This document shows, in pieces, positions 1 to 15,819 of a DNA stretch of 64,000 nt. How positions within the stretch are numbered: position 1 is the stretch's first letter; each line of letters opens with the position of its first letter. The translations under genes were made by a program, and so were the position numbers. The DNA comes from Brachypodium distachyon (lineage: Eukaryota > Streptophyta > Magnoliopsida > Poales > Poaceae): positions 44,172,650-44,236,649 of the forward strand of contig NC_016134.3 of the NCBI RefSeq assembly GCF_000005505.3, read 5' to 3'. A model generated the notes under the pieces. It made no database searches. It was given only the letters and a program-made list of their open reading frames with translations, and was not told where the DNA came from.

Positions 1-1237
1 AAAGTGACTCAGCGAGATTTGTAGAAAGATAAAGGGTTGCAACTTGCGTGAGTGCAGAGAGTAGATTCCTCTTCGCATACATCACTATAAGAGATCCAAT
101 TCGATGATGCTAAGTTGATAAGATGGAAACAACGTAGTAAAGAAGTTAAGAAAAAACATTTTATGAGCCGTGGTTAAAAGAATGAGTAAATAAACAAAGT
201 CTGCAAACGAAAAACAAATTCACATCATAAATAAGTTTAAAAAAATGAATTCTGAAACTACTTTATTGTTTTGCCGGAGGGCTTAGAGCTCACTGTTTCT
301 TACTTATGTTTTCTAGACCATCTCACTGCCAAGCGCCCCCAACTCCGTTGCTTGTCTTCCTCCTCGCGCGAGCGCCGCCACTACCCATTCCGTTGCGGAG
401 CGCCCCAGCCCCCTCGCTCCGTCGCTCGTCTTCCTCCTCGGGCAAGCGCCGCCACCAAGTTGATCTCTCTTTCTATTCTCTCGCTCCCGGCCGTTTCTCC
501 TCCCATCACCTCACGAATGGATTCCGGCCTTTAGGCCCTATCGGGTCCTTCGCCCGTGGATGTTCATCCGATTTGGAGGATTATACGTTACATCAACAGT
601 CGTTGCTCCCCTTCAAATAAAGAATTGTCATCATGAGTGTTTGAAGAAATCATTTTAAAATTGTTTGAGTAATGGTTTTTGGATCCACGATGGCACCAAT
701 ATGTAACCTTCACGACCCAAATTTGTCAGCTGGACCCCACTGTCTGTTTGTGGGTGGGGGTGGGGGGCTATGTTTCATGTGGCCTCGTAGAGTTGATCTG
801 AGACAGGTCCCAATTATTGAAATTTAAAAAATGATAATTTAGTAAATTAAGTAAACTGTAAGCATTTCATATTTCTTTGTTGTCTTGTTCCGATTAACTT
901 TTGTTTCATAATAATAAAAAGAAACATTAATAAAATTCAAAATTTTCAAATTTCATTAAATTTTCACTTCGATTTCACTAAACTTTACTCTCACTTCACG
1001 AATTTTCAGCATTGAGTTTCAAATTCGGTGTTTACGAGTGTAAAGTATCGAACTTATGAATAGCTTGGGATACGTTTCAAAACCGGAATTGTTTTGTACA
1101 GAAATACGAGACACGGTAGTGGTACGGCGGAAGGAAATACGTTCCAGTTCCACCCTCCGTTTCGAGCGATCGTTCGTATTTTACTTCAGTTAGTTAACAA
1201 CTTCCGCTGTCCACCCCACCTGCCGCATCCGACGCCC
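1..1237. other. 5' flank of aminopeptidase gene, no gene seen
   Basis: AT-rich spacer with one GC/CT-rich island at about 250-560. The island contains an imperfect direct duplication: about 332-381 and 399-454 both read through CTTCCTCCTCG and AGCGCCGCCAC. Short open frames over the island are low-complexity (Pro/Ser/Arg) and look like chance. The last 100 bases before the ATG at 1238 are C-rich, as in a grass 5' UTR. No transposon ends or RNA gene were recognised. Confidence 0.5.
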
Positions 1238-4200
1238 ATGGCCGCCGCCGTCGCCCCCGTCGTCTCCGACCTCATCGATTACCTCAACGCCTCGCCCACC
1301 GCCTTCCACGCCGTTGGTACGCGTCTCCCTCCCGCTTCCCTTCCTGTTCCTTGTGCTAACTGACGCGAACTGAACTGAATCGCTCATCTGCTGTTGCTTC
1401 TGGTGGGAATAGTTGAGGCGAAGCGGAAGCTGAAGGCGGCGGGGTTCACGCAGCTGTCGGAGCGGGATGAGTGGGCGGGGCTCGAGCCCGGGAAGAAGTA
1501 CTTCTTTACACGCAACCACTCCACCATCGTCGCGTTCGCCATCGGCGCCAAGTCAGTCAGCTAGATCCGCTTGCGTTTCCTTCCTGTTCTTACCTCTTCT
1601 GGTTTTCGGATATTCACTGTTTTTCATTTTCAACATAAAGGCAAATATGTTCATTGTTTGCTTGAGTTGTTTGTCAATGCGTTTTTGTTGACTGATTGTT
1701 TCGTAGGTACGTTGCCGGTAATGGGTTCCACATCATTGGTGCACATACAGACAGTCCATGCCTGAAGCTCAAGCCCGTCTCTAAGGTGAAGTTTAAGATC
1801 TTCGTTATTGATTTCGGAGTAAATTGTGTCCTGCAACTCTGATGTGATAGTATTTCCAACGAACAGTGATCCATATGTCATTCAGATGTCTTTGCTGTTA
1901 CCTATTAGGTGTGTCAATTAATTCATCTGGTAGACTAATAGTTTTTTACGGGTTATTGATAAAATGTTGATCTTGTTTTACAGATAACCAAGGGAGGTTA
2001 TCTCGAGGTTGGGGTCCAAACTTATGGAGGTGGCTTGTGGTACACATGGTTTGACCGTGATCTTACCATTGCCGGTAGGGTGATTGTACGAGAGAAGAAG
2101 AAAGACACAGTCTCTTACACACACAAGCTTGTAAGGGTTCAAGAGCCGATCATGAGAATCCCCACTTTGGCTATTCACCTCGACAGGTTGGTGTTTGAAA
2201 TTTCTTTTAATACAATATTGCATTCTGGTGAAGCCCATGAAAGTTGGTTCCAGGCCTACACTGAATTTTGAGTGGTCGTCTAACATTTTAAAACCTTCTT
2301 GCTGCAACTATACATATCTTGGGAGATTGGATCAATTTATAGAATAGGTCATGGTACGCTTGGAAAGTAGTTGCAATGTGCTACCTGGAACTGAAAAACA
2401 CTTTGCATTATCACTTTTGTTTGAAAAATATCATGAAAATGTCAGTCTATTCTTTTGCATGAAAATAAATTTACCATTATTATATATTTTTTGATATGTC
2501 TGTTTGTCCATACTGTTAAGTTGTTTCTGAACTCCACATAACGTAACGAGTCAATGACTGGTAGATGCAGATGTCATAAAACCATATCTTGAGGCAACTT
2601 TTGTAATTAGTATTAGTATGCCAGAACTTGTAAATGAAGAGCAACTTTGTATTGACTGGAAGAGAGTATGGAATGTTTTATGCCACCATGCAAGTGCTTT
2701 CGACAAATCATAGTCACACCAAGCACTTACTATGATGCAACCTATGTGGATGTAACCCTGTTTTTTTAAGTTGTGGTTCGTTACAAAGTTACAGTAATAC
2801 AAAAAATGCTTTTCATTTATCTTGTTTACATTTTGTACAGGACTATCTCTTCGGAAGGCCTCAAGATTAACAATCAGAATCATCTTGTCCCTGTGCTAGG
2901 CACATTGATTAAGGTCCTTTGAATACTTTGATTGTGACCCTAGCTTCTTTTTGTCAGATTGAGTGTTTGTTGCCAATACCACTATCCCTAGGTTGTATGC
3001 TATTGTAGTTGTGCATCGGAAGTTGTGGTATCTTCTAACTAGGTGTTAATATGAATCTTTATTCATTTCACCATAGCTTCCTGTCTGAAAAGGCTAGTTT
3101 CTATAAAACCTCAATGGCAGATTGTGCTTTTGTATTGGATATATCTTGTGATATTGTATTCTGTATGTAAGGAAGTAAATGAGGCTGTTCAGATGTTCTA
3201 CACTGAACTAGTATACAGTATCAATGAAGTGCTAAACTTTAGCCATCATTCATAGTCTTTCGAACGCATCACCTATTTATATACAAAATTGGAATTAACA
3301 TGTTTCAACACTTCAAAATCTCACCATTTCATTTAGTTATTTGGATCGGTATGGTTTGATAAAAAAATTATAAAAAAATACAGGATTTTGTTTTCTTTAG
3401 GATGGAAAGTCTTGATTTGGAATCTTCTTCTATTGCAGAATGAAATGCAGAAACTAGTGGAACAAAATGAGCCGAACGAATCATCAGGGAGCAAGAACAC
3501 AAAGCATCATCCTCTATTATTGCAGGTAGTTTATTGGGGGTTCTGTGAAAACAGAGGCAGGTGCCTCTGAGTTTTTTTTTTAATCGAAACTAATATGGTA
3601 AACCAAAAGGTTCTCCTGGGGTTCTAAAGTATGTTATAATAGTTTCTTGATGTATTTTCCTTCCTTCTTTTTTTCACAGTTGATAGCTAAGGAGGCTAAT
3701 TGTGAAGCTGATGAGATATGTGACTTTGAGCTGCAACTGTGTGATACTCAACCGAGCATTGTAGCAGGTGCCATGAAAGAATTTGTCTTTTCTGGGAGGC
3801 TTGACAACCTTTGCATGTCATTTTGTTCACTGCAGGTTTGTCTCGCTATTTTAGATATTTTCATTTCACTTCACTGTTTTAAAGCCTAGTGCCTGCTTCT
3901 TACCACTTTGGTATAATTTATGTAGTTCAGTTTGCCAATCTAATTTTTCTGTTTAGGAAAGAAAGCATCGCATACATGCAAGCCTCTGTCTAATTTGCTA
4001 AACAAGCACTTGGATGCTAGATAGTAAATCTTTTAATTCTTATAAATTAGAGGAAAAAGAGAGAAAGAAAAGATATCAGTTTGTCAAGTTTAGGTGCCAT
4101 TGAGTGTGGATGATATATATTCTATGCTTGTAGATTCCCTCCTACTCTCAGCTGTCATTAATTTCTGGCATGACCACACAAATCCCTTTCATATCGAGAA

Positions 4201-7161
4201 TTGTAACATAGATTTTCGTATAATGATTTAGCATGGTTTAGAAAAAGGGCAGCCCGGTGCACGTAGCTCCCGCTTGCGCAGGGTCCGGGGAAGGGTCCGA
4301 CCACTTTAGGTCTTTTGTACGCAGCCTTTCCCTGCATTTTTGCAACAGCTCTGCCACTGCGTCAAGGCTCCCCTTCATTTGACTATGTCCTCATTGTGTA
4401 ATACGTGCTGCCTTTATGAGGTTACAATTGTTGCATAATAACATGTTTCCAAGGATTCTAATTAAAGTCTACTTGAAGCCAATGAATCTAAAACATGTGT
4501 AGCGGCAACAATAATGACAAAATCTTTAGTTCAAAGCATGGTGGGGTAGGCTGAAGATGACACCCGATGGTAGCCAAACAAGGAGAAAAACTCAAAATGT
4601 AACAATTTCAAATAAAGTACTCCAATTAGTGACCTTGTGCAGCAACAAATTCGCCCATATAATATGTCCAAATACGTTTTCAGGCCCTAATAGACTCAAC
4701 TTCTACCGTGGATTCTCTTAATCATGAATCTGGTGTGAGAATGGTAGCGCTCTTTGATCATGAAGAGGTTGGTTCTGATTCAGCTCAGGGGGCTGGATCT
4801 CCTGCCATGTTGGATGCTTTATCAAGAATCACAGGTGCTTTTAACCCTTCAAGTTCGAAGGTACAAACTAATTTTGTTTACTCAGTACTCTGTGTTATGT
4901 CTTATTTTTATTTTCAACTGGTTGGTCCAATTTGTTCGTTTTCTTATATTTTATGATATTATAAAGCTAGTACTACATGTACGGCGCAATGGGTATTATT
5001 CGTTGAATATTTGATATTATAACGTTAGTAGTACACTAAATGAATATTTGATATTATAAAGTCAATTTGTTCAATTACTTATTTCACTCTTCAATGGTCC
5101 AATTTTAACCCTTCGAGTTCTAAGGTACAAACTAATTTTGTTTACTCAGCACTCTGTGTTATGTGTTATTTTTATTTTCAACTGGCTGGTCCAGTTTGTT
5201 CGTTTTCTTATATTTTATGATATTATAAAGCTAGTACTACATGTATGGCGCAATGGGTAATATTCATTGAATATTTGATATTATAAAGTCAATTTGTTCA
5301 ATTACTTATTTCACTCTTCAGTGGCTTTTTCCGTTTCTCGCATATAAACATGTTTCTCTTATAATTGCACTTAACTTTAAACTCTTTTGATGGGAAATAT
5401 CAGCTCTTATGTAGCCTCATATTGGAAATATCAGATATTATGTGGCAGAGTATGTATAGTTTTTGTAGCAAGTTGGACTAAATTCGTAATTAATAGTGAC
5501 AACTTGTTTTCATAATTTTCAGTTGCTAGAAAAGGCTATTCAGAGGAGTTTCCTAGTATCGGCAGACATGGCGCATGCCTTGCATCCCAACTATATGGTA
5601 AAAGTTTCTTTCTACCATGTCTAAGATTTGCTGATATGCAACAATGTTTTAACACATTTTGACTCAAATGTGATTTTCCTTTCTAGGACAAGCACGAGGA
5701 AAATCACCAGCCAAAGTTGCATGGTGGACTTGTGATTAAGCACAATGCTAATCAGCGATATGCTACAAATGCTGTGACAGCATTTATTTTCCGAGAAATT
5801 GCTGAGAAACATCAATTACCTATACAGGTTCGTTCATGTAAAGAACTTCAATATAATACTTGTGTGTGAATTAATGAAACTGACATAATTTTCGTTTTTG
5901 GTTTACGTTTTATTTTCTCAAACGTAACGTTTCCCTAGTGATGGTTCAACTCCTAATTAAGTTAGTTTATTTATCGCGTACATGGCAACACATAGTTTAT
6001 GTATGTTGTAAGTTATAATAAGGCCAAGAAATTTAGGATATGTTTGCATCCTTTCCCTATGTTGATTCGCTAGGCAGGAAAAATCTAGTCTGTATGACAG
6101 TAACTTTAAGGATGGGCAACATCTTTTCCTTAAAAGTACAATAGTTGCTTAAATGTTAGTCCTCCGTCCCATAATTCTTGTCCCAAATTTGCCCAAATAT
6201 GGATGTATCTATTCCTAAAAAGCGTCTAGATACATGTAATATTTCGACAAGAATTATGGGATGGAGGGAGTATAAAGTATTCATTTGGAACTATTTACTA
6301 GGTAATATATGACAAAAAAAACAATCAATTAAAAGCAACCACATCTTCTGTGTAAGCATTTTTTCCTAGAAAAGCTGGTTTATGAACTCTACAAAACATA
6401 TGGAGTACCTTCTTATTTAAAGTTAGGTGATTCTATTTCCTCTTTCATGTTGGTTTAATCACGTCACTTAAGTGTTGATTTAGAAACCAGATAGTTGAAT
6501 TTTTAATATATTATGTCAAAATTTCCATAAACATATTGAGATTTGTCACATACTCCCTCCGATCCATATTAGTTGTCGAAATATTACATGTACCTAGATG
6601 CCTTTTAGGCATAGATACATCCATATTTGGACAAATTTGAGACAATTAATATGGATCGAAGGGAGTAATAATAGATTTATGATCAGAATCATTCTTTAAT
6701 ATTATGCATTAAATTTATTAAGACATAATTAGGAAAGCTAATGGTGAAATTCACATAAGCATATTTAGATTTCTCATGTTCATAGATTTATGATCAAAAA
6801 TACTTTTTATTACTATATACATAAATGTTCTTAGTACGTAATTACGAAAGGTAATGGTGAAATTCATGTGTTGAGAGTTGTGCTAATGTTATCATAGAAG
6901 TAAAAGATAGTCTAATTAATATGAATTTGATTTATTTTTCAGGACTTTGTTGTTCGTAATGACATGGGTTGTGGTTCAACAATCGGTCCAATACTCGCTA
7001 GTGGTGTTGGCATTCGTACAGTGGATATTGGAGCGCCACAGTTGTCTATGCACAGCATTAGGGAGATGTGTGCGACCGACGACGTTAAGCACGCATATGA
7101 ACACTTCAAGGCATATTTCGAAGAGTTCACGGAATTGGATAGCAAAATCATAATAGATTGA
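1238..7161 (+). CDS. DNPEP: Aspartyl aminopeptidase (peptidase family M18)
   Basis: Zinc metallopeptidase that removes N-terminal Asp or Glu from peptides, usually a cytosolic dodecamer. Eleven coding exons read as one 475-aa protein: 1238-1316, 1413-1551, 1707-1785, 1984-2186, 2841-2913, 3439-3525, 3680-3835, 4684-4860, 5523-5597, 5687-5827, 6943-7161. All junctions are GT-AG and keep frame. Family signatures are visible: [13 protein letters not shown] (first metal ligand His) in exon 3, [17 protein letters not shown] (metal/catalytic acidic pair) in exon 8, [11 protein letters not shown] in exon 9, [13 protein letters not shown] in exon 10 and [11 protein letters not shown] in exon 11. The start is the first in-frame ATG and gives the usual short plant N-terminus ([17 protein letters not shown]). 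Introns carry an Au SINE, a local tandem duplication and two Stowaway MITEs. It runs tail to tail with the adenylate kinase gene. Apparently intact. Confidence 0.96.
4242..4375 (-). mobile_element. Au SINE (tRNA-derived), internally deleted
   Basis: Lies in intron 7 of the aminopeptidase gene. Read on the minus strand it begins GGGGAGCCTTGACGCAG, like the tRNA-derived A-box end of the Au SINE. It continues through GGGAAAGGCTGCGTAC and GGTCGGACCCTTCCCCGG, and ends GCACCGGGCTGCCC plus a T-run, all typical Au body and tail. The stretch that should carry the B box (the GGTTCAAGTCC region) is missing: the sequence jumps from the A-box region into the body. Family identity is from memory of the Au consensus. 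Confidence 0.85.
4841..5324 (+). repeat. Tandem duplication spanning an exon end and its splice donor
   Basis: Two direct copies offset by 264 bp. Copy 1 (4841-5104) starts inside exon 8 at TTAACCCTTCAAGTTCGAAG and continues into intron 8. Copy 2 (from 5105) repeats the last ~20 exon bases (TTAACCCTTCGAGTTCTAAG), the GTACAAACT donor and about 200 bp of intron. Copy 1 has a further internal repeat around GAATATTTGATATTATAA (about 5002 and 5042). The second donor copy is intact but has no acceptor-bounded exon ahead of it. Confidence 0.85.
6159..6270. mobile_element. Stowaway MITE
   Basis: 112-bp element in intron 10 of the aminopeptidase gene, flanked by TA at 6157-6158 and 6271-6272. The ends are complementary (TCCGTCCCATAATTCTTGTC versus GACAAGAATTATGGGATGGA). 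It belongs to the same family as the elements at 6553, 12700, 20318 and 20991 (shared core TCTAGATACATGTAATATTT). Confidence 0.9.
6553..6665. mobile_element. Stowaway MITE, inverted relative to its neighbour
   Basis: 113-bp element with TA duplications at 6551-6552 and 6666-6667. Terminal CTCCCTCCGATCCATATTA pairs with the right end ATATGGATCGAAGGGAG. Its core (AATATTACATGTACCTAGA) is the reverse complement of the core at 6159-6270, so the two MITEs form an inverted pair in the same intron. Confidence 0.9.
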
Positions 7162-8424
7162 TGAAATGTAGCCTGCCATGTTGGGTTAGATGTCTTGATG
7201 TGGTGGCATCTTCTCTTGTAATCGCAACTAAATTAACAAATAAATAATGTCAGATTGTGTAATTTTGCATGAGACATCAAAAAATTTCTGGACATTTAGA
7301 TTTTATGTACATAATTTTTTTTTTCATATACTGTGCTAACTTGTCAAGTTGCATATCAATTTTATCAAGATGTTGAAGAACGCAATCCAATAGATATCAT
7401 TGTACTATCATATAGTTTGCAAACAAGACCAGTTTCTGCCATAGGAGGGCATAATACATCTGAACAATGGTTAAATTTTCATAAACCCTTATGAGCCTTG
7501 ATAGACTGGTTGTAGAAACTAGACTGATATTATTATTTACATTAAGAACCCCGAGGTCCACGTATAGATGGGATCAGGAAGATTCTATGTGTGCATAGAT
7601 TGCCCACGTAAGATACTGAAACTACAACACGCGATTTGGATCGGAATTAGGTTTGACATTGCAGTTTACATTTTGCATAATTTTTGAAGGTAGTGTGCAC
7701 ACACAAACATGAGTGGCATCACCACACAAACACAATAAGAAAACCTGCTTTCAAAAAAAAAACACAACAAGAAAACCTAAAAGATAACAATGTCACCACG
7801 GATTTGTTGTCTAGCATTAAAAGTAAATTCCGGCTTGACGAGACAAGATAAACCTAAAATTTGATCTATGGCGAAGATGTTACAACCAGCCAGCCGATTT
7901 TGTACAAGAGTTCGCCGCATAAAGCTCAAGTCTAATGACAGTCACCTGTGACTGATTCTCTCACTGGACAAGCCACTAGAATCAGTTAATCATCATCCGC
8001 AGAATGGGGAAGACATGGCCTACACGGACATACTTTTGCACATAATATGATATCAAACCTAGAGTTTCATAAAGCCAACACGAACCACACAAAGGTAAAG
8101 CAGGGTATCACTTTTGCGAACTCGAGCATCGATCAAAACAGAAGAGTCAACACGAGGTTACAATCAGGTAGCAGGGCAAATCCCCGTTAAGGATGAGATG
8201 CTCTAGCTATCATCTCTGTTGTTAAAAAAGGAAGACTTCTCATTCCAAACAAAATTATTCAGACAAATTCCCGAGCCTGTAAGAGCTGTAATAAAATGGT
8301 GCCACCACGCACAATGGCAGACGGAAAGCGGGAACCGCACAATGCCGGTGCCCATTTAAAACTTCTAGGGAACCCAGATAGGGGTTTTGGTACATGTCAT
8401 TTTCAAAGTGGAAGAACAGACACT
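7162..8424. other. Convergent 3' UTRs and spacer
   Basis: Region between the stop of the aminopeptidase gene (+) and the stop of the adenylate kinase gene (-). It is AT-rich, with AAATAAATAATG at about 7237 as a likely poly(A)-signal region for the upstream gene. The part close to 8424 should be adenylate kinase 3' UTR. No gene or clear mobile element was seen. Confidence 0.5.
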
Positions 8425-11719
<3,295 letters not shown>

Positions 11720-12699
11720 CTCGTCCTCCTCCTCTCCTCCGGCCGCCGCAACGGGGAAACGAGACGCAGCTCGCGTGCCTGCTGTTTCGGCGTGCGTCGT
11801 CGCTTCCACCGGGTCGCAGAAATGTCTCGCTCTGGATGCTCGGCCGGGTCAGGTTTTTGTTGCGGGGGCTTGGCTTTGGTTTTCTTGTGGAAAAAGACCC
11901 TTCTGCCCTCGGTCTACAGCGGCAGCAGGTTTCGTTTGTTTTGGACTCGCCGAGTTTTTGGATTCGGTTGGTGAAGGTGGACCGCATGATTCGCGGCTGC
12001 CAAACGTGGCATGGAACACGGTGGATGTGGATTTTTTTTTTTGCTTTCTAGAATGTAACCCATTGCTTGCATCATGGATTAAAAAGGAAGAGACAGCTGG
12101 ATGTGTATTTTGGTTTGGTTTAGCAATAACCGAGCTGAATAGAAATCATTTTCTTTCGTACCAATTCGCATTCAAATATGAAGCTATTTTCAATATGTCT
12201 TATGTGTTCAGATTACGGATGTAAAAGGCATCCTTTATATATCATGTTTCTATGCCAGCTTCATATCTATTTTAAGGAATTTTTTGAACTAATAAGTCAA
12301 TGAATTATAAAAAATTGGATCTCGCTTGCATCCTTATTTCAGATGTACCATATTTGAAAAGGTGCATTTGAGACATGTTTCTCTGGCTTCAAGATGTGCA
12401 CACCAACTAGAGTACATTTCTCTTTTTAGATGATCACTATTGTTAATTTCTCCCTTGTTTGGGTGAGATCAGATCACACCAACCCCAAGGTTTGGTGGCC
12501 ACCTAGGCACCTAATAGGCATACATTTTCCATGCGCCAGCCAAAGCCAGCATTTTTATTGTCTGAACACCAAACAATGGAAACAATGTGTGCTGCAGCTG
12601 CAGCTGCAGCTAGCCTCCTCTTCGGTTTCCACGAGAGAAGCTTGTATGGCGACATGCATGGTACCAAAATTGCCGTGGCATACATGTGGCAATAATATA

Positions 12700-12808
12700 C
12701 TCTCACGTTTCATAATTGGTCTCAAATTTATCTAAAAATAAATGCATCTATTTCTAAAAAAGTCTAGATACATGTAATATTTCGACAAGAATTATGAAAC
12801 AGAGGGAG
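12700..12808. mobile_element. Stowaway MITE
   Basis: 109-bp element with TA at 12698-12699 and 12809-12810. It has the family core TCTAGATACATGTAATATTT and ends TCTCACGTTTCATAATTGG / AATTATGAAACAGAGGGAG. The left terminus is more diverged than the right. Confidence 0.82.
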
Positions 12809-13094
12809 TAGTTTTTTTCTCTTCAACAGAAGCCGTATAGATTAACCGGTTCTGAGATACCAACTCTAGCTCACAAGAGGCCAAGATTATCTTTCTTGCT
12901 TTTATGGGTCGATTTTGATCCCTAATTAAAACAGAAATCTGCATCGTTGAAAGGTACGTAGGTGTAGCCACCAGCTAGCGGTAAAACCAAGTGTGACTTT
13001 CAAATTCGCCTTTCCTACATCTAGCTCGATCACCTGGAGCCGTGGAGTGAGATTTTCTGGCCTATCGTCTCCAAGTAAGAGATTTACAGTATCC

Positions 13095-13642
13095 TAGCCT
13101 AGAACAGCTCTCCCTAAATTTACAGGTTTGAGCGGAAAAAATTGCACAGAAGAGGTTTTAAAATGATCTGGCTGCAAAAACTTTTATGGGCTACCCTAAA
13201 TCCACCTCCATGCACGATATATCTAGGGCAAGGGGGAAGGGGAGGGCAACGGGATGACCTCTTCATATCCCCCCGTGTTGTTTGCCGCCTCCGCCGCCGC
13301 AAAATCCTTCCAATTCCCCGCTGCCACGGGACGCGGTCCGGTAGTTTGAGCTGCCCCCTAAATTTATAGCCTAGAACAACTCTATCTTTTCATATGGCAC
13401 CCTCAATTTACAGGTTTGAGCGAAAAAATTTACACCGAATAGGTTTTAAAACGATCTGGCCCGCAAAAACTCTTACGGGCTGGCTACCCTAAATCTGCCT
13501 CCATGCACAATATATCCAGGGCAAGGGGGAGAGTAACAGGATGACCTCTTCATATCCCCGGTGTTGTTCACCGCCGTCGCCGCAAAATCCTCCCAAATCC
13601 CCGCCGCCACGGGACGCGGTCCAGGAGTTCGAGTTGCCCCCT
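13095..13642 (+). repeat. Diverged tandem duplication, ~272-bp unit
   Basis: Two direct copies, about 13095-13366 and 13367-13642. Both start TAGCCTAGAACA. They share TTTACAGGTTTGAGCG, GAGGTTTTAAAA, GATCTGGC, GGCTACCCTAAAT, AGGGCAAGGGGG, GATGACCTCTTCATATCCCC and GCCACGGGACGCGGTCC in the same order. The second half is C-rich and resembles gene-flank sequence, so this may be a captured 5' flank that later duplicated. No terminal inverted repeats were recognised. Confidence 0.75.
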
Positions 13643-14831
13643 GGCGTGCTCGGGCAGCCTTCGTCGCCCGCGAGGCCGACCCCTTCTTGGCGCTCCGATC
13701 CGACGGTGGCCTGACTGCACCCCGGTTCGGCGGCCGCCTTGCCCGGTCGTGCTGAACCGATCTCGAGGAGACTAACCAGCATGGTGAGGAGGAGCATATT
13801 CGAGGCGAAGCGTGCCAGCGCCAGCGAGCTCCGGCACCCCGCGACGGGCTCATCCAATGCTGATGCCGACCATGCACCACAGACGAGAGGAGGAGGAGCC
13901 GGCGAGCTTGCCGACGATGATCGTCATCTCCTCTAAGTCCGAGTGAGCCGGTGAGCTCACCGACGATGATATGATCATCATCACCTCTGAGTCCGAATGA
14001 TCCTACAACCGCCTCGTCCTAGTTTCATTTATTATGCTTTAACTTTAAATGTTTTAGATCGATCGAATTCTATCTGTTCAAATTCAGACCATGTTCAGCT
14101 AGTTATTTTTTTATCTACGGACATGGTATATGATATATGTTCCACCCGAGACAAATAAGAGATCTGCTAGAGATGCTATTAGTCTCTTTGCCAACGGATC
14201 TAAAACAAATAGCTATGACATGGCAACTCATGTGGGACGAATTTGCCAACTTGATGTTTTTATAATTGCAACTTAGGTTTGCACATTTCAAAAACATCGT
14301 GCAATTAGTTTTTTTTCCGCCTAAGCAAGTGACTGAAAGTAAGGAAAATACCTACAGATTATGTCAAGAGAAGACGGAGGCCCAGTAATAGCCCAGCTAG
14401 CCTCTACCCAGTGAACTAATCATCTGGTTTTTCTAAAAATGGGCTAATTACGTGATAAATCGAAGGCTGACGACTGAGAAATATACCCGTAACAATTCCT
14501 CACGGTTTGCTGTCAAAAAGTAAAACATCTCTCATGGTAGATTCTTTCCGTCCAGGTTAACATCTCAACCTTGCTTCAGGTCACGGTCTCTTCTCCCTCT
14601 TTCGGCTCTGCTCCTCAAGCCCAAGGAGGGCCGGCTTCTTGTATCCCGTGTCTTTGTTCTCCCCACCGCACCGACAGCCGGACACTACTGCGTGCGCACG
14701 AACTCAATCACCGGCCCAATCATTCCAACGTGAGCAGGGACTCCTCCCCCCATTCCTTCTTTCTCCCTCTTTCCATCAATTTATCCGCCGTGCTCCTCGC
14801 ATTGCAGTTAGATTGGCCCTGTCAGATTCAG

Positions 14832-15678
14832 GTAGTTGCTGTTTCTTTTCTCCATTTCTTTTACCTCTCAGTTTGACTCGTTTCATTGCTTCTCCCTTGC
14901 GTCTACGCTTGGGCAAGATTTGATTGTTGCTTGCATTTGCATCAACTGCCTTCCTTTTGTACCGGATTTAGTGTAGGGACGTCTTAGCATTTAATCTGCA
15001 TTCAGTACTGTCGTACCGAACCAAGTCATCTTGGCTTACTGGGTCGTCGCTTGCTCTCTGTTGTTTCTAGAGTGCTACTACTGCATCATGCGTGTTACTG
15101 GGGGATAAATTTGCGGTCTTTTATGCCCCAAAAGGCGCCATTTTTCAATCGCTGTGATTTCTTGATGCCCCTCTCTTCTGGACTTGGTTCTCCGATGGGG
15201 GCTGAAAGATTGAGGCTCCGACGGAGGCTGAAAGATTGAGGGGATTGCTCGCCACAACCTGGTCAATGTCAATATCTTTTCTCAGATCTCTTCGTGCCGC
15301 CAGCAGTTTGTCCCATTTATTCTATTTTATTTTGGTCTGATATACTCAAATTCCTGTGATCTGGAATTTGGGATGCTTTTCGTTTCTGCCTAGTCTTTGT
15401 TTCCTCCGACAATTACTGTCTTTCGTGTTTGTATGCGGTTTTACAATATAGGGGTCCTGCTAAAAATGCAGTATTGGGGATCTTACTAAAATGCAGTTTT
15501 AGGGGCGACTATCTATTTTTGTAGTTTAATCTTGGTAATCTGTTCTTTTACAGAAATAATCGAAAGGGGAACACCCCCGGCCTTTGGATCATTGGTGCAC
15601 ATGTCTATTATATTTTTGACATAGAGTACGTGCATTTCTTTATTTGTTTGGACTGAAAATAGTTCTTACTAATTGCAG
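14832..15678 (+). other. Probable 5' UTR intron of the NT-C2 gene
   Basis: A CT-rich leader at about 14560-14831 ends in TCAGATTCAG|GTAGTTG. A good acceptor, AATTGCAG, lies at 15671-15678, 141 bases before the start codon at 15820. A leader intron is common in this kind of plant gene. The first exon border upstream cannot be fixed from sequence alone. Confidence 0.5.
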
Positions 15679-15819
15679 GATATGTGCTTTCTATAAACCA
15701 AATGTTGTCGTGTGATTTGATGGATAAATCAGAGTGAAGCAACCAAGTGGTTTTCATCTTCGTTCAGTATTCAGATCACCATCCAACTATAAGCCCAGTC
15801 AGTATATTGTGTCTGAGCA

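Larger units (their letters stand above)
11720..14560. other. Spacer between adenylate kinase and NT-C2 gene
   Basis: The first ~150 bases are the GC-rich 5' UTR and promoter of the adenylate kinase gene (minus strand). The rest is AT-rich intergenic DNA with one Stowaway MITE (12700-12808) and a diverged tandem duplication (13095-13642), listed separately. Long open frames here (for example 11307-12224 on + and 13473-13880 on -) are antisense or compositional artefacts without recognisable domains. Confidence 0.5.

Noticed and set aside
271..620. Overlapping frames of 87 and 104 codons in the left flank
   Set aside because: Low-complexity Ser/Arg/Pro sequence over a duplicated CT-rich island; no start context or homologue recognised.
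13473..13880. Minus-strand open frame of 135 codons
   Set aside because: Runs through the tandem duplication; composition is low-complexity and no motif is recognisable.
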